DNA of 6,660 nucleotides from Chromatiales bacterium (GCA_022360595.1 JAKSCN010000277.1:1-6660), one strand, 5' to 3'; positions 1-5,806 are shown, counted from the stretch's first letter. The notes: generated by a model not told the origin, from the sequence alone. A program made the numbers and translations.

Positions 1-202
1 CAAAAATTACCAGCGCAAATAGCTGGGGATTATGCTGCCCGAGAATCGAATCACTTGTACGGGTAAAAAAGAGAATAGCCAGAACCGATCCCAGCAGGGT
101 TCGATAGAGAAAATAGATTGTCAGCGGGATTTTGGAGATATCCTGCTCAGAAGGCGAAGCGGTATCCGCGACTGGGTGATCTTGGGTGTCAGCTAAACTC
201 AT
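1..202 (-). CDS. pilS: Sensor histidine kinase PilS, N-terminal fragment (cut by window edge)
   Basis: I translated this by hand on the minus strand. It gives 67 codons from an ATG at 202 and runs off the left edge without a stop. A polar lead of about 25 residues (MSLADTQDHP...) is followed by a hydrophobic segment at about residues 27-47 (IYFLYRTLLGSVLAILFF). Then come a short polar loop containing HNPQLF and the beginning of a second membrane segment. The 'YxLYR...LLG', loop, 'NPxLF' pattern is how PilS-type membrane sensor kinases begin. PilS phosphorylates PilR, which drives sigma-54-dependent pilin transcription at the inner membrane. The kinase domain itself is outside the window, so the name rests on the N-terminus and on the PP0621-family neighbour. 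No good Shine-Dalgarno precedes the ATG, so the start is uncertain. It lies 48 bp after the small gene upstream and is probably co-transcribed with it. Confidence 0.72.
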   Translation of the reverse strand, partial: MSLADTQDHPVADTASPSEQDISKIPLTIYFLYRTLLGSVLAILFFTRTSDSILGQHNPQLFALVIF

Positions 203-250
203 GAGAATTGACGCAGATATAGCCCAAGGCTTCTGCAGATTCCTTGATGC

Positions 251-490
251 TCATTCCACTTTATCGTTCTTCCATTGCAGTAAGTGGTTTCTACTGCAGA
301 AAAAATGCCCATCCTGCTCGATCGACTCCGGTTTTGGCAGATGTGTGCCGCACTGCTCGCATTGCACCATGTCTACGGCCGGCGGAGGTGTTTTTTTAGC
401 AGTCGATTGCCTATGCTTCTGATAGATCTTCCGAATCCATATGAAAATCAACCAGATTGCAAGCAGGGTTATGAAAAGTCGTAATCCCAT
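251..490 (-). CDS. PP0621-family small membrane-anchored zinc-ribbon protein
   Basis: This 79-residue protein has one N-terminal membrane helix (residues about 3-19, LRLFITLLAIWLIFIWI) followed by a basic stretch (RKIYQKHRQ), which predicts a cytoplasmic C-terminal part. After a proline-rich linker (TPPPAVD) comes a compact metal-binding motif: C44-x2-C47, then C65-x3-H69, in the context VQCEQCGTHLP ... FFCSRNH. This matches the short 'PP0621 family' proteins of Gammaproteobacteria. Their function is unknown, and I do not assign one. The first in-frame codons upstream of the ATG include a TAG, so this is the most upstream ATG available. It has no recognisable Shine-Dalgarno. It is followed by pilS on the same strand, and I recall members of this family lying beside bamD and pilS in pseudomonads. 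The family call is fairly firm; any role in pilus regulation would be guesswork. Confidence 0.8.
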   Translation of the reverse strand: MGLRLFITLLAIWLIFIWIRKIYQKHRQSTAKKTPPPAVDMVQCEQCGTHLPKPESIEQDGHFFCSRNHLLQWKNDKVE

Positions 491-496
491 AATCTA

Positions 497-505
497 ATTT
501 TATCA
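497..505 (-). promoter_or_regulatory. Possible extended -10 promoter for the PP0621-family gene and pilS
   Basis: Read on the minus strand, positions 505 to 497 are TGATAAAAT. This is a TGn extension plus a hexamer matching TATAAT at five of six bases. No -35 hexamer fits well at 16-18 bp upstream. Transcription would begin about seven bases downstream of the hexamer, almost exactly at the ATG (490), giving a leaderless or nearly leaderless mRNA. That would agree with the absent Shine-Dalgarno. The spacer is AT-rich, so a chance match is possible. Confidence 0.3.
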
Positions 506-520
506 GGGTATCTTTTTATT

Positions 521-549
521 TTGATTATTTGCCGAATTTGGAACAGAAT
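521..549 (+). promoter_or_regulatory. Candidate sigma-70 promoter for sucCD
   Basis: TTGATT (521-526) and CAGAAT (544-549) each match the sigma-70 consensus at four of six positions and are separated by exactly 17 bp. A start site near 556 would leave a leader of about 25 bases before the sucC ATG. The site lies in the 91-bp spacer shared with the divergent PP0621-family gene. It is the best pair I see there, but both hexamers are moderate. Confidence 0.4.
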
Positions 550-581
550 AGCACTTTTTTTCAGCGGACTGGTTGCAAAGA

Positions 582-1748
582 ATGAATCTACATGAATATC
601 AAGCCAAACAGTTATTCGCAAAATACGGTATCCCTGTCTCCAAGGGAACGCCGGCGAATACGGTAAACGATGCCCGTGAGGCTGCGCAGACGCTAGGTGG
701 AGAGCGTTGGGTCGTAAAAGCGCAGGTACATGCCGGTGGGCGTGGTAAAGCGGGTGGCGTTGTATTGGTCGATAGCCTGGATGCGGTTGAGTCAGAAGCG
801 CAGCGTTTGTTGGGTAGTATGCTGGTCACCAAACAGACCGGTGAGCCTGGATTGCCGATCAATACCTTGTTGATTGAGGAGCCTACCGATATCGCCCGCG
901 AACTCTATCTGAGTGTTCTGGTGGACCGGGCCGAAAAGAAGATTCTGTTCATGGCCTCCAGTGCTGGTGGTATGAACATCGAAGAGGTGGCGGAAGAGAC
1001 ACCTGAAAAGATTCACACCATCCACGTTGATCCAGCGGCGGGCCTGCAGGGATACCAGTGCCGTAAGCTGGCTTTCGCACTGGAGCTGGAAGGTGCGCAG
1101 ATCAAGCAGTTCAACACCTTTATGATGGGTCTGTACCAGATGTTTATCGATAGTGATGCCAGTCTGGTCGAGATCAACCCTCTGGTGGTTACCAAGGCGG
1201 GTGATCTGTTGGCGCTTGACGCCAAGATCAACCTTGATGACAACGCCTTCTACCGCCAATCGGAATTGATGGCGCTGCGTGACATCAGCCAGGAAGATGA
1301 GCGCGAAGCCAAAGCGGCGGAGCACGATCTCAACTACATCACCCTGGACGGCAACATCGGTTGCATGGTGAATGGCGCCGGTCTGGCGATGGCGACCATG
1401 GATTTGGTGCAGCTAAAAGGCGGCGCGCCGGCCAACTTCCTAGACGTTGGCGGTGGCACTACTGCCGAGCGTGTAGCCGAGGCGTTCAAACTGATTCTCT
1501 CCGACAGCAAGGTTCAGGCGGTATTCGTCAATATCTTTGGCGGCATCGTACGTTGCGATCTGATTGCTGATGGCATCATCCAAGCGGTGAAAGAGGTAGG
1601 CGTCAACGTACCTGTAGTGGTGCGTCTGGCAGGCACCAACGCCCCGCAGGGCCTGGAAAAACTGGCTAATAGCGGACTGGCGATCGAGACTGCCGCTGAC
1701 TTGTCAGAAGGCGCCGAGAAAGTGGTTGCAGCCGCAGCCAACAGCTGA
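582..1748 (+). CDS. sucC: Succinyl-CoA synthetase (ADP-forming) beta subunit
   Basis: SucC pairs with SucD to convert succinyl-CoA, ADP and phosphate to succinate, CoA and ATP, the substrate-level phosphorylation step of the TCA cycle in the cytoplasm. From the ATG at 582 the protein is 388 residues, the same as E. coli SucC, and opens with the family start MNLHEYQAKQLF. The ATP-grasp part (about 1-240) shows K46, the glycine-rich GGRGKAGG (52-59), and the Mg/nucleotide residues E197 and N199 (EINP) and D213. The C-terminal ligase domain carries CMVNGAG (261-267), FLDVGGG (287-292) and IFGGIVRCD (318-326). An in-frame TTG at 573 would add only MQR. The ATG is preferred because family members begin there, although the ribosome site (GCAAAG) is weak. 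It lies 24 bp upstream of sucD, so the two form one operon. sucAB-lpd are not next to it. Nucleotide preference (ATP or GTP) cannot be read with certainty. Confidence 0.98.
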   Translation: MNLHEYQAKQLFAKYGIPVSKGTPANTVNDAREAAQTLGGERWVVKAQVHAGGRGKAGGVVLVDSLDAVESEAQRLLGSMLVTKQTGEPGLPINTLLIEEPTDIARELYLSVLVDRAEKKILFMASSAGGMNIEEVAEETPEKIHTIHVDPAAGLQGYQCRKLAFALELEGAQIKQFNTFMMGLYQMFIDSDASLVEINPLVVTKAGDLLALDAKINLDDNAFYRQSELMALRDISQEDEREAKAAEHDLNYITLDGNIGCMVNGAGLAMATMDLVQLKGGAPANFLDVGGGTTAERVAEAFKLILSDSKVQAVFVNIFGGIVRCDLIADGIIQAVKEVGVNVPVVVRLAGTNAPQGLEKLANSGLAIETAADLSEGAEKVVAAAANS

Positions 1749-1759
1749 ACACCGGATAC

Positions 1760-1765
1760 AGGAAG
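1760..1765 (+). promoter_or_regulatory. Ribosome binding site fixing the GTG start of sucD
   Basis: AGGAAG ends seven bases before the GTG at 1773. This spacing, plus the family N-terminus MSILI that follows, supports GTG as the real start. Confidence 0.8.
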
Positions 1766-1772
1766 ATAAATT

Positions 1773-2642
1773 GTGAGCATTCTTATCAATAAAGATACGC
1801 GTGTCATCTGTCAGGGTTTTACCGGCAAGCAGGGCACATTCCATACTGAACAGGCGCTGGCTTACGGCACCAATATGGTGGGCGGTGTAACACCAGGTAA
1901 AGGCGGCCAGAAACATCTCGATCTGCCGGTTTTTAACACCGTTCACGATGCTGTCGATGAGACAGGCGCCGACGCCACTATGATCTACGTACCTGCTGCC
2001 TTTGCCGCAGATGCGATCCTGGAAGCCGCCAGTGCAGGTATCAAAGTAATCGCCTGTATTACAGAGGGCATTCCGGTTCTCGATATGTTGAAGGTCAAAG
2101 CGGCACTGGCTGAGTACGACTGCCGTCTGATCGGCCCCAACTGCCCAGGTCTGATTACGCCCGGTGAGTGCAAAATCGGTATCATGCCCGGCATGATCCA
2201 TCAGCCCGGCAAGATCGGTATCGTCTCCCGTTCCGGTACGCTGACCTATGAAGCGGTTCATCAGACTACCAAAGCGGGTCTTGGTCAAAGTACCTGTGTC
2301 GGTATCGGTGGTGACCCTATTCACGGTATGAACTTCATTGACTGCTTGGAACTGTTCCAGGAAGACCCTCAGACCGAAGGTATCGTGATGGTCGGTGAGA
2401 TTGGTGGTACTGCCGAGGAAGATGCGGCTGAATACATCAAAGATTATGTGACCAAACCGGTGGTCGCCTACATCGCGGGTGTTACTGCGCCTCCAGGCAA
2501 ACGTATGGGCCACGCTGGCGCAATTGTTAGCGGCGGTAAAGGTACTGCCGATGGCAAATTCGCTGCCCTGGACGCTGCAGGCGTAGCGACTGTCCGCTCA
2601 CCTGCCGACATCGGCAGCCAGATGCTGGATATGATGAAATAA
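1773..2642 (+). CDS. sucD: Succinyl-CoA synthetase alpha subunit
   Basis: This is the CoA-binding, phosphohistidine-carrying partner of SucC. It is 289 residues, equal to E. coli SucD, and starts with GTG. The N-terminal Rossmann-like CoA domain has GFTGKQG (15-21), VTPGKGG (39-45) and the GPNCPG motif (121-126), whose C124 corresponds to the CoA-contacting cysteine of E. coli. The ligase domain has GIVSRSGTLTYE (149-160), GIGGDP (177-182) and the GHAGAI loop (246-251). H247 in that loop is the histidine phosphorylated during catalysis (His246 in the mature E. coli numbering). All key residues are intact and no frameshift is seen. It follows sucC by 24 bp with a good ribosome site, as expected for equal subunit production. 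A clear intrinsic terminator lies about 57 bp past the stop, closing the sucCD transcript. Confidence 0.98.
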   Translation: MSILINKDTRVICQGFTGKQGTFHTEQALAYGTNMVGGVTPGKGGQKHLDLPVFNTVHDAVDETGADATMIYVPAAFAADAILEAASAGIKVIACITEGIPVLDMLKVKAALAEYDCRLIGPNCPGLITPGECKIGIMPGMIHQPGKIGIVSRSGTLTYEAVHQTTKAGLGQSTCVGIGGDPIHGMNFIDCLELFQEDPQTEGIVMVGEIGGTAEEDAAEYIKDYVTKPVVAYIAGVTAPPGKRMGHAGAIVSGGKGTADGKFAALDAAGVATVRSPADIGSQMLDMMK

Positions 2643-2667
2643 GCATTGCCGGCGGGTGTGGGGCGTG

Positions 2668-2698
2668 TTGACTCCGCACCGATGAGCTATAGTATAAA
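2668..2698 (+). promoter_or_regulatory. Candidate sigma-70 promoter for nadE-glnB
   Basis: TTGACT (2668-2673) matches the -35 box at five of six bases. Downstream lie overlapping -10-like hexamers: TATAGT (2688-2693, only 14 bp away) and TATAAA (2693-2698, 19 bp away), each five of six. Neither spacing is ideal, so the precise pairing is open. The -10 sits immediately before the left arm of the sucD terminator. A start near 2705 would omit that arm and escape termination. Confidence 0.45.
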
Positions 2699-2699
2699 G

Positions 2700-2730
2700 C
2701 CGCCTTCGGTATGGCCGTTGGCGGTTTTTT
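2700..2730 (+). terminator. Intrinsic terminator of sucCD
   Basis: A hairpin of CCGCC (2700-2704) with GGCGG (2720-2724) is extended inside by CGG (2707-2709) pairing with CCG (2715-2717) around a five-base loop, across a TT/TT internal mismatch. Six T residues (2725-2730) follow at once. AAAG just before the left arm can pair with the T-run. This is a textbook rho-independent terminator for the upstream sucCD transcript. Confidence 0.85.
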
Positions 2731-2739
2731 CATAAATGC

Positions 2740-2745
2740 AGGTGA
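2740..2745 (+). promoter_or_regulatory. Ribosome binding site deciding the nadE start
   Basis: AGGTGA lies seven bases before the ATG at 2753. It rules against the longer reading from the ATG at 2711, which sits inside the terminator hairpin and has no ribosome site. Confidence 0.8.
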
Positions 2746-2752
2746 TCCCTCT

Positions 2753-4375
2753 ATGCTCCGAATCTCCATGGCGCAGCTCAATTTTCTGGTTGGTGATATT
2801 GCCGGTAATGCCCAGCGGGTATTAGAGGCGGCCACTCAGGCGCGTGATGAGCAGCAGGCAGATGTTGTTGTTTTTCCCGAGTTAACGTTAACCGGTTATC
2901 CACCTGAAGATCTGCTGTTGCGTCCCGATTTCATTCGAGCCGTTGAGACTGAACTGGCTGCGCTGGCTAAGCAGATCAGCGGCATCGATGTGGTGCTCGG
3001 TTACCCACGTTGCCAGGAAGGAAATTTGTTCAATAGTGCGGGTGTCATTCGTGATGGCATGATCATCGCCGAATATGATAAGGCGCTGCTGCCCAACTAC
3101 AGCGTATTCGATGAGAAGCGCTATTTTGAACAAGGCAAAGGGACCTGTGTCTGGGAGCTGAAGGGGACCACACTCGGGGTTACGATCTGTGAAGATATCT
3201 GGTACAGGGCGCCAGCCCGGCGTGCCACTGAGGCGGGTGCTCAACTATTACTCAACCTCAACGCGTCGCCTTTCCACTCGGGTAAAGCGCCAGAGCGCGA
3301 AGAGCTGTTGCAGAAGCGAGCGCTAGAGAATGGTGTACCGATTGTCTACGTCAATCTGGTTGGTGGTCAGGATGAACTGGTATTCGATGGCGGCTCCTTT
3401 GTGGTGGATGCCCAAGGCGGTCTGACCCAGCGCCAGTGCTATTTTGCTGAAGAGCTGGCGGTAGCTGAGTTCGAGGTTACAAAAACTCAGGTTCACCCCC
3501 GCCCTGCGGCGATCTGTCCAACCCCCAGTCTGGAAGCGGGTGTCCACCAGGCAGTGGTGCACGGTATTCGCGACTATGTCCATAAAAACGGTTTTCATGG
3601 CGCGGTCATTGGTCTCTCCGGCGGTATCGATTCGGCGCTGACCATGGCCCTTGCCGTTGAGGCGTTGGGGGCCGAGCAGGTGGAAGTGGTGATGATGCCC
3701 TCCCGTTACACTGCTGATATGAGCAATGAGGATGCGATTAAGCAGGCCGACATATTAGGTGTCCAACACAGTTCCATTCCCATTGAACCCGCGTTTAACG
3801 CCTTTTTGGAGATGCTCAGCGAGGAGTTTGCCGGTACCGAACGGGATGTCACCGAGGAGAATATTCAGGCCCGCTGTCGCGGCATTATCCTGATGGCGAT
3901 CTCCAATAAGAAAGGGAAGATCTTACTCACTACCGGCAATAAGAGTGAGATGTCAGTGGGCTATGCCACGCTATACGGCGATATGGCAGGTGGTTTTGCG
4001 CCGATCAAAGATCTGCCCAAATTGTTGGTATATAGCTTGGCGCGTTATATCAATCGTGACCGGGAGATCATTCCTTGGCGAGTGATCGAGCGCCCTCCTT
4101 CTGCAGAGCTGGCTCCGGATCAGAAAGACTCCGACAGCCTGCCGCCTTACGAGGTGCTGGATTCTATCCTGGAGCGCTACGTGGAGCTGGACCAGTCGTT
4201 TGATGAAATTGTCGCGGCTGGATTCGATGAGGTGATTGTTCGTCGGGTGACAAGACTGGTCGATCGCAACGAATATAAACGCCGCCAGGCGCCGCCTGGG
4301 GTGAAAATTACCAAACGGGCGTTTGGCCGGGATCGTCGCTACCCGCTTACCAGCGGATATTCAACCTCCAAATAG
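2753..4375 (+). CDS. nadE: Glutamine-dependent NAD+ synthetase (two-domain NadE)
   Basis: NadE amidates nicotinic acid adenine dinucleotide to NAD+ using ATP and ammonia released from glutamine, the last step of NAD synthesis in the cytoplasm. The protein is 540 residues, usual for the bacterial two-domain form. The N-terminal nitrilase-type glutaminase domain (about 1-250) has the complete triad: E43 in FPELTLTGYP, K110 in YDKALLPNY, and C146 in GVTICEDIWY. The C-terminal synthetase domain (about 270-540) has the ATP pyrophosphatase P-loop SGGIDS (289-294), TTGNKSE (393-399) and the PPSAELAPDQKDSDSLPPY segment (from 448), then a typical basic tail. The ATG at 2753 gives MLRISMAQLNFLVGDIAGN, which matches family starts, and has a good ribosome site. 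An ATG 42 bp upstream lies in the sucD terminator and is rejected. glnB follows after 80 bp with no terminator between them, suggesting co-transcription and possible PII control of this enzyme. Confidence 0.97.
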   Translation: MLRISMAQLNFLVGDIAGNAQRVLEAATQARDEQQADVVVFPELTLTGYPPEDLLLRPDFIRAVETELAALAKQISGIDVVLGYPRCQEGNLFNSAGVIRDGMIIAEYDKALLPNYSVFDEKRYFEQGKGTCVWELKGTTLGVTICEDIWYRAPARRATEAGAQLLLNLNASPFHSGKAPEREELLQKRALENGVPIVYVNLVGGQDELVFDGGSFVVDAQGGLTQRQCYFAEELAVAEFEVTKTQVHPRPAAICPTPSLEAGVHQAVVHGIRDYVHKNGFHGAVIGLSGGIDSALTMALAVEALGAEQVEVVMMPSRYTADMSNEDAIKQADILGVQHSSIPIEPAFNAFLEMLSEEFAGTERDVTEENIQARCRGIILMAISNKKGKILLTTGNKSEMSVGYATLYGDMAGGFAPIKDLPKLLVYSLARYINRDREIIPWRVIERPPSAELAPDQKDSDSLPPYEVLDSILERYVELDQSFDEIVAAGFDEVIVRRVTRLVDRNEYKRRQAPPGVKITKRAFGRDRRYPLTSGYSTSK

Positions 4376-4455
4376 TGACAAAAAACCTTTATCATTCAGG
4401 GATCAAATTTACCGCCAACTGGCAGAAGAGATTGTGAAACTGGAGCGTAACTGCA

Positions 4456-4794
4456 ATGAAGAAAGTTGATGCGATTATTAAACCCTTTAAGCTTGATGAT
4501 GTCCGTGAAGCGCTGTCTGCGGTAGGCATCACCGGCATGACTGCCACCGAGGTGAAGGGCTTTGGGCGTCAAAAAGGTCACACGGAACTCTATCGCGGTG
4601 CTGAATATGTGGTCGATTTTCTGCCTAAGGTGAAAATTGAGATTGTCATTAACGACAGTCAGCTTGACGAATGTATTGAGGCGATCACCAACGCTTCGCG
4701 CACAGGCAAAATTGGCGACGGTAAGATTTTTGTCTCGAGTATTGAGAAAGTGGTGCGTATTCGTACCGGCGAGGAGGATGAATCAGCCATCTGA
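4456..4794 (+). CDS. glnB: Nitrogen regulatory protein PII (GlnB)
   Basis: This small trimeric cytoplasmic signal protein binds ATP/ADP and 2-oxoglutarate and, through its T-loop, controls partners such as NtrB, the GlnE adenylyltransferase and, in some bacteria, metabolic enzymes. It is 112 residues, the E. coli GlnB length, and nearly identical to it in the first 60. Visible features are G35-F36-G37-R38-Q39, the T-loop tyrosine Y51 (target of uridylylation by GlnD), D54 (GlnB-like; GlnK usually has N here), the B-loop TGKIGDGK (83-90) and R101/R103 in the C-loop RIRTG. No ligand residue is missing. GGAG (4442-4445) precedes the ATG by ten bases. It follows nadE by 80 bp, not ntrBC, glnA or amtB, so its setting points to NAD and carbon metabolism. 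I see no correctly spaced sigma-54 site upstream. Transcription meets bamD head-on just downstream. Confidence 0.97.
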   Translation: MKKVDAIIKPFKLDDVREALSAVGITGMTATEVKGFGRQKGHTELYRGAEYVVDFLPKVKIEIVINDSQLDECIEAITNASRTGKIGDGKIFVSSIEKVVRIRTGEEDESAI

Positions 4795-4812
4795 TTCAGT
4801 CGCTTTTATTGA

Positions 4813-4845
4813 AGCCTGACGTACTCTTTCCGAGTATGTCAGGCT
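4813..4845. terminator. Hairpin between convergent glnB and bamD, probable bidirectional terminator
   Basis: The arms 4813-4826 and 4832-4845 pair over 14 positions (one G-T wobble) around a five-base loop, TTTCC. It lies midway between two converging stop codons, the usual place for a shared terminator. Neither strand has a solid T-run after the stem (TCTATC on plus, TCAATAAAA on minus), so efficiency is uncertain. The stem could also act mainly as a 3'-end stabiliser. Confidence 0.55.
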
Positions 4846-4853
4846 CTATCCAA

Positions 4854-5681
4854 TCAGTTTTCATCCATTTTGAAATAATCCCATATCTTACGCCCTAGCG
4901 ACGGCCCTTCATCGGCATCATTGGCTGGAATATCAAAGGCGCCGCGCTGCTCATTCATCGCCAGAACCCGCTGTGCGTCAGCCGACAGCTCTGGCAGCTC
5001 CAGAATATTATAGGCTTCAACCATGATCTCCAGCGCCTCTTTGACAGCCGGTGTGCGTTGGTACTTCTCCACGATGGTCTTGGCGCGATTGGCTGCTGCG
5101 ATATAAGACCCCCGCTTCATGTAGTAGCGTGCTACATGCAGTTCGTTCATTGCCAGGTTATTGCGTAGGTAGATCATGCGCTTACGGGCATCCGGCGCAT
5201 ATTCGCTGTTAGGAAAGCGGTTGACCAGCTCAGAAAAGTCGTTGAATGAGCTGAGTGTGGCGCTGGCGTCACGTTGTGAGGCATCGGTAGGGAAGAAGCG
5301 CGCCAAAAAGCCCAGGTTACGGTTGAAGTTGACCACACCCTTTAGATAGTAAGCGTAATCAACAAAGCGATTGCGCGGATGCAGCTTGATGAAGCGATCG
5401 GCTGCTGCGATGGCCGACTCGTTGTCGCCATCCTTATAGTAGGCGTAAGCCACATCGAGCTGCGCCTGCATGGCGTAGCGGCCAAACGGATAACGCGCTT
5501 CCAGGCTTTCATAATATTTGATGGCAGTCTGGTAGTCGCCATCCGCCATGGCGGCAGAAGCCTCGTTGTAGAACTTCTGGGCACTCCAGCCTTTAGTCTC
5601 GTCGATCTGCTCGGGTAGCAGTGAGCAGGCGCTTAGGGTGGCGAGAGCCAGTAGTAAAATCAGGGAACGAATAATAGCCAT
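4854..5681 (-). CDS. bamD: Outer membrane protein assembly factor BamD (ComL lipoprotein)
   Basis: BamD is the essential TPR lipoprotein of the BAM complex. It works with BamA on the periplasmic face of the outer membrane to insert beta-barrel proteins. From the ATG at 5681 the protein is 275 residues (E. coli BamD is 245). A lipoprotein signal peptide (MAIIRSLILLLALATLSAC) ends in the lipobox LSAC, with lipidated C19. S20 rather than Asp at +2 fits sorting to the outer membrane. Five TPR-like helical pairs follow, at about 34-67, 70-104, 107-160 (with an insert), 178-210 and 213-245, including YNEASAAMADGDYQTAIKYYESLEARYPFG, split here as residues 38-57 and 58-67. A longer reading to 5747 would put 22 residues before the signal peptide and is rejected; AGGT close before 5681 supports the shorter start. 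It is convergent with glnB and divergent from rluD, and the bamD/rluD divergence is common in Gammaproteobacteria. Confidence 0.96.
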   Translation of the reverse strand: MAIIRSLILLLALATLSACSLLPEQIDETKGWSAQKFYNEASAAMADGDYQTAIKYYESLEARYPFGRYAMQAQLDVAYAYYKDGDNESAIAAADRFIKLHPRNRFVDYAYYLKGVVNFNRNLGFLARFFPTDASQRDASATLSSFNDFSELVNRFPNSEYAPDARKRMIYLRNNLAMNELHVARYYMKRGSYIAAANRAKTIVEKYQRTPAVKEALEIMVEAYNILELPELSADAQRVLAMNEQRGAFDIPANDADEGPSLGRKIWDYFKMDEN

Positions 5682-5719
5682 TATTACCTGAAGTCGGGAT
5701 AATTGGTTTAAAAGAGCGA

Positions 5720-5750
5720 AGTATACCCCAAAATGGGGACCGGGCACGAA
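5720..5750 (-). promoter_or_regulatory. bamD: Weak candidate promoter for bamD
   Basis: On the minus strand TATACT (5725 to 5720) matches the -10 box at five of six bases and would start transcription roughly 30 bases before the bamD ATG. The only -35-like hexamer is TTCGTG (5750 to 5745), 19 bp upstream and poor. A small CCCCA/TGGGG inverted repeat (5726-5738) lies in the spacer between the boxes. Confidence 0.25.
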
Positions 5751-5778
5751 ATCGCGCGATTAAATTTCAAAGCGCGAT
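5751..5778. repeat. Inverted repeat in the bamD-rluD divergent spacer
   Basis: ATCGCGC (5751-5757) is repeated inverted as GCGCGAT (5772-5778) with 14 bases between. The first copy is itself part of a perfect 10-bp palindrome, ATCGCGCGAT (5751-5760). It lies between the two divergent start codons, so it could be an operator or a transcript-end structure. No T-run or known operator consensus identifies it. Confidence 0.5.
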
Positions 5779-5793
5779 ACTATTGATTTTTAA

Positions 5794-5799
5794 AGAAGG
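5794..5799 (+). promoter_or_regulatory. Ribosome binding site supporting the TTG start of rluD
   Basis: AGAAGG ends seven bases before the TTG at 5807. The first in-frame ATG (5852) would remove 15 residues and has no comparable site. An earlier in-frame TTG at 5783 lies upstream of this site and so could not use it. Confidence 0.7.
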
Positions 5800-5806
5800 C
5801 GATACC

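Noticed and set aside
186..484. Two short plus-strand frames over the PP0621 gene
   Set aside because: The minus-strand protein has a membrane helix, a metal-binding motif and a family match. The plus-strand frames have none of these.
573..581. TTG start for sucC adding three residues
   Set aside because: SucC proteins start at MNLHEYQ. The TTG gains nothing, although a GGA five bases before it means it is not strictly excluded.
792..1325. 177-codon open frame antisense to sucC
   Set aside because: It overlaps the conserved SucC coding frame completely and resembles no family. It arises from codon bias on the opposite strand.
1704..2513. Long 269-codon open frame antisense to sucD
   Set aside because: It is a shadow of a strongly conserved gene. 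The composition is low-complexity and histidine/threonine-rich, with no recognisable domain or ribosome site.
2711..2752. N-terminal extension of nadE from the ATG at 2711
   Set aside because: The ATG lies inside the sucD terminator hairpin without a ribosome site, and the added 14 residues are unlike family N-termini. The ATG at 2753 has AGGTGA at good spacing.
4420..4435. Possible sigma-54 promoter for glnB (TGGCAG ... TTGT)
   Set aside because: The GG and the following G-T are separated by 11 bases rather than the required 10, and the -12 element is TTGT instead of TTGC.
5682..5747. N-terminal extension of bamD
   Set aside because: It would place 22 residues before a complete lipoprotein signal peptide and would run through the likely promoter region.
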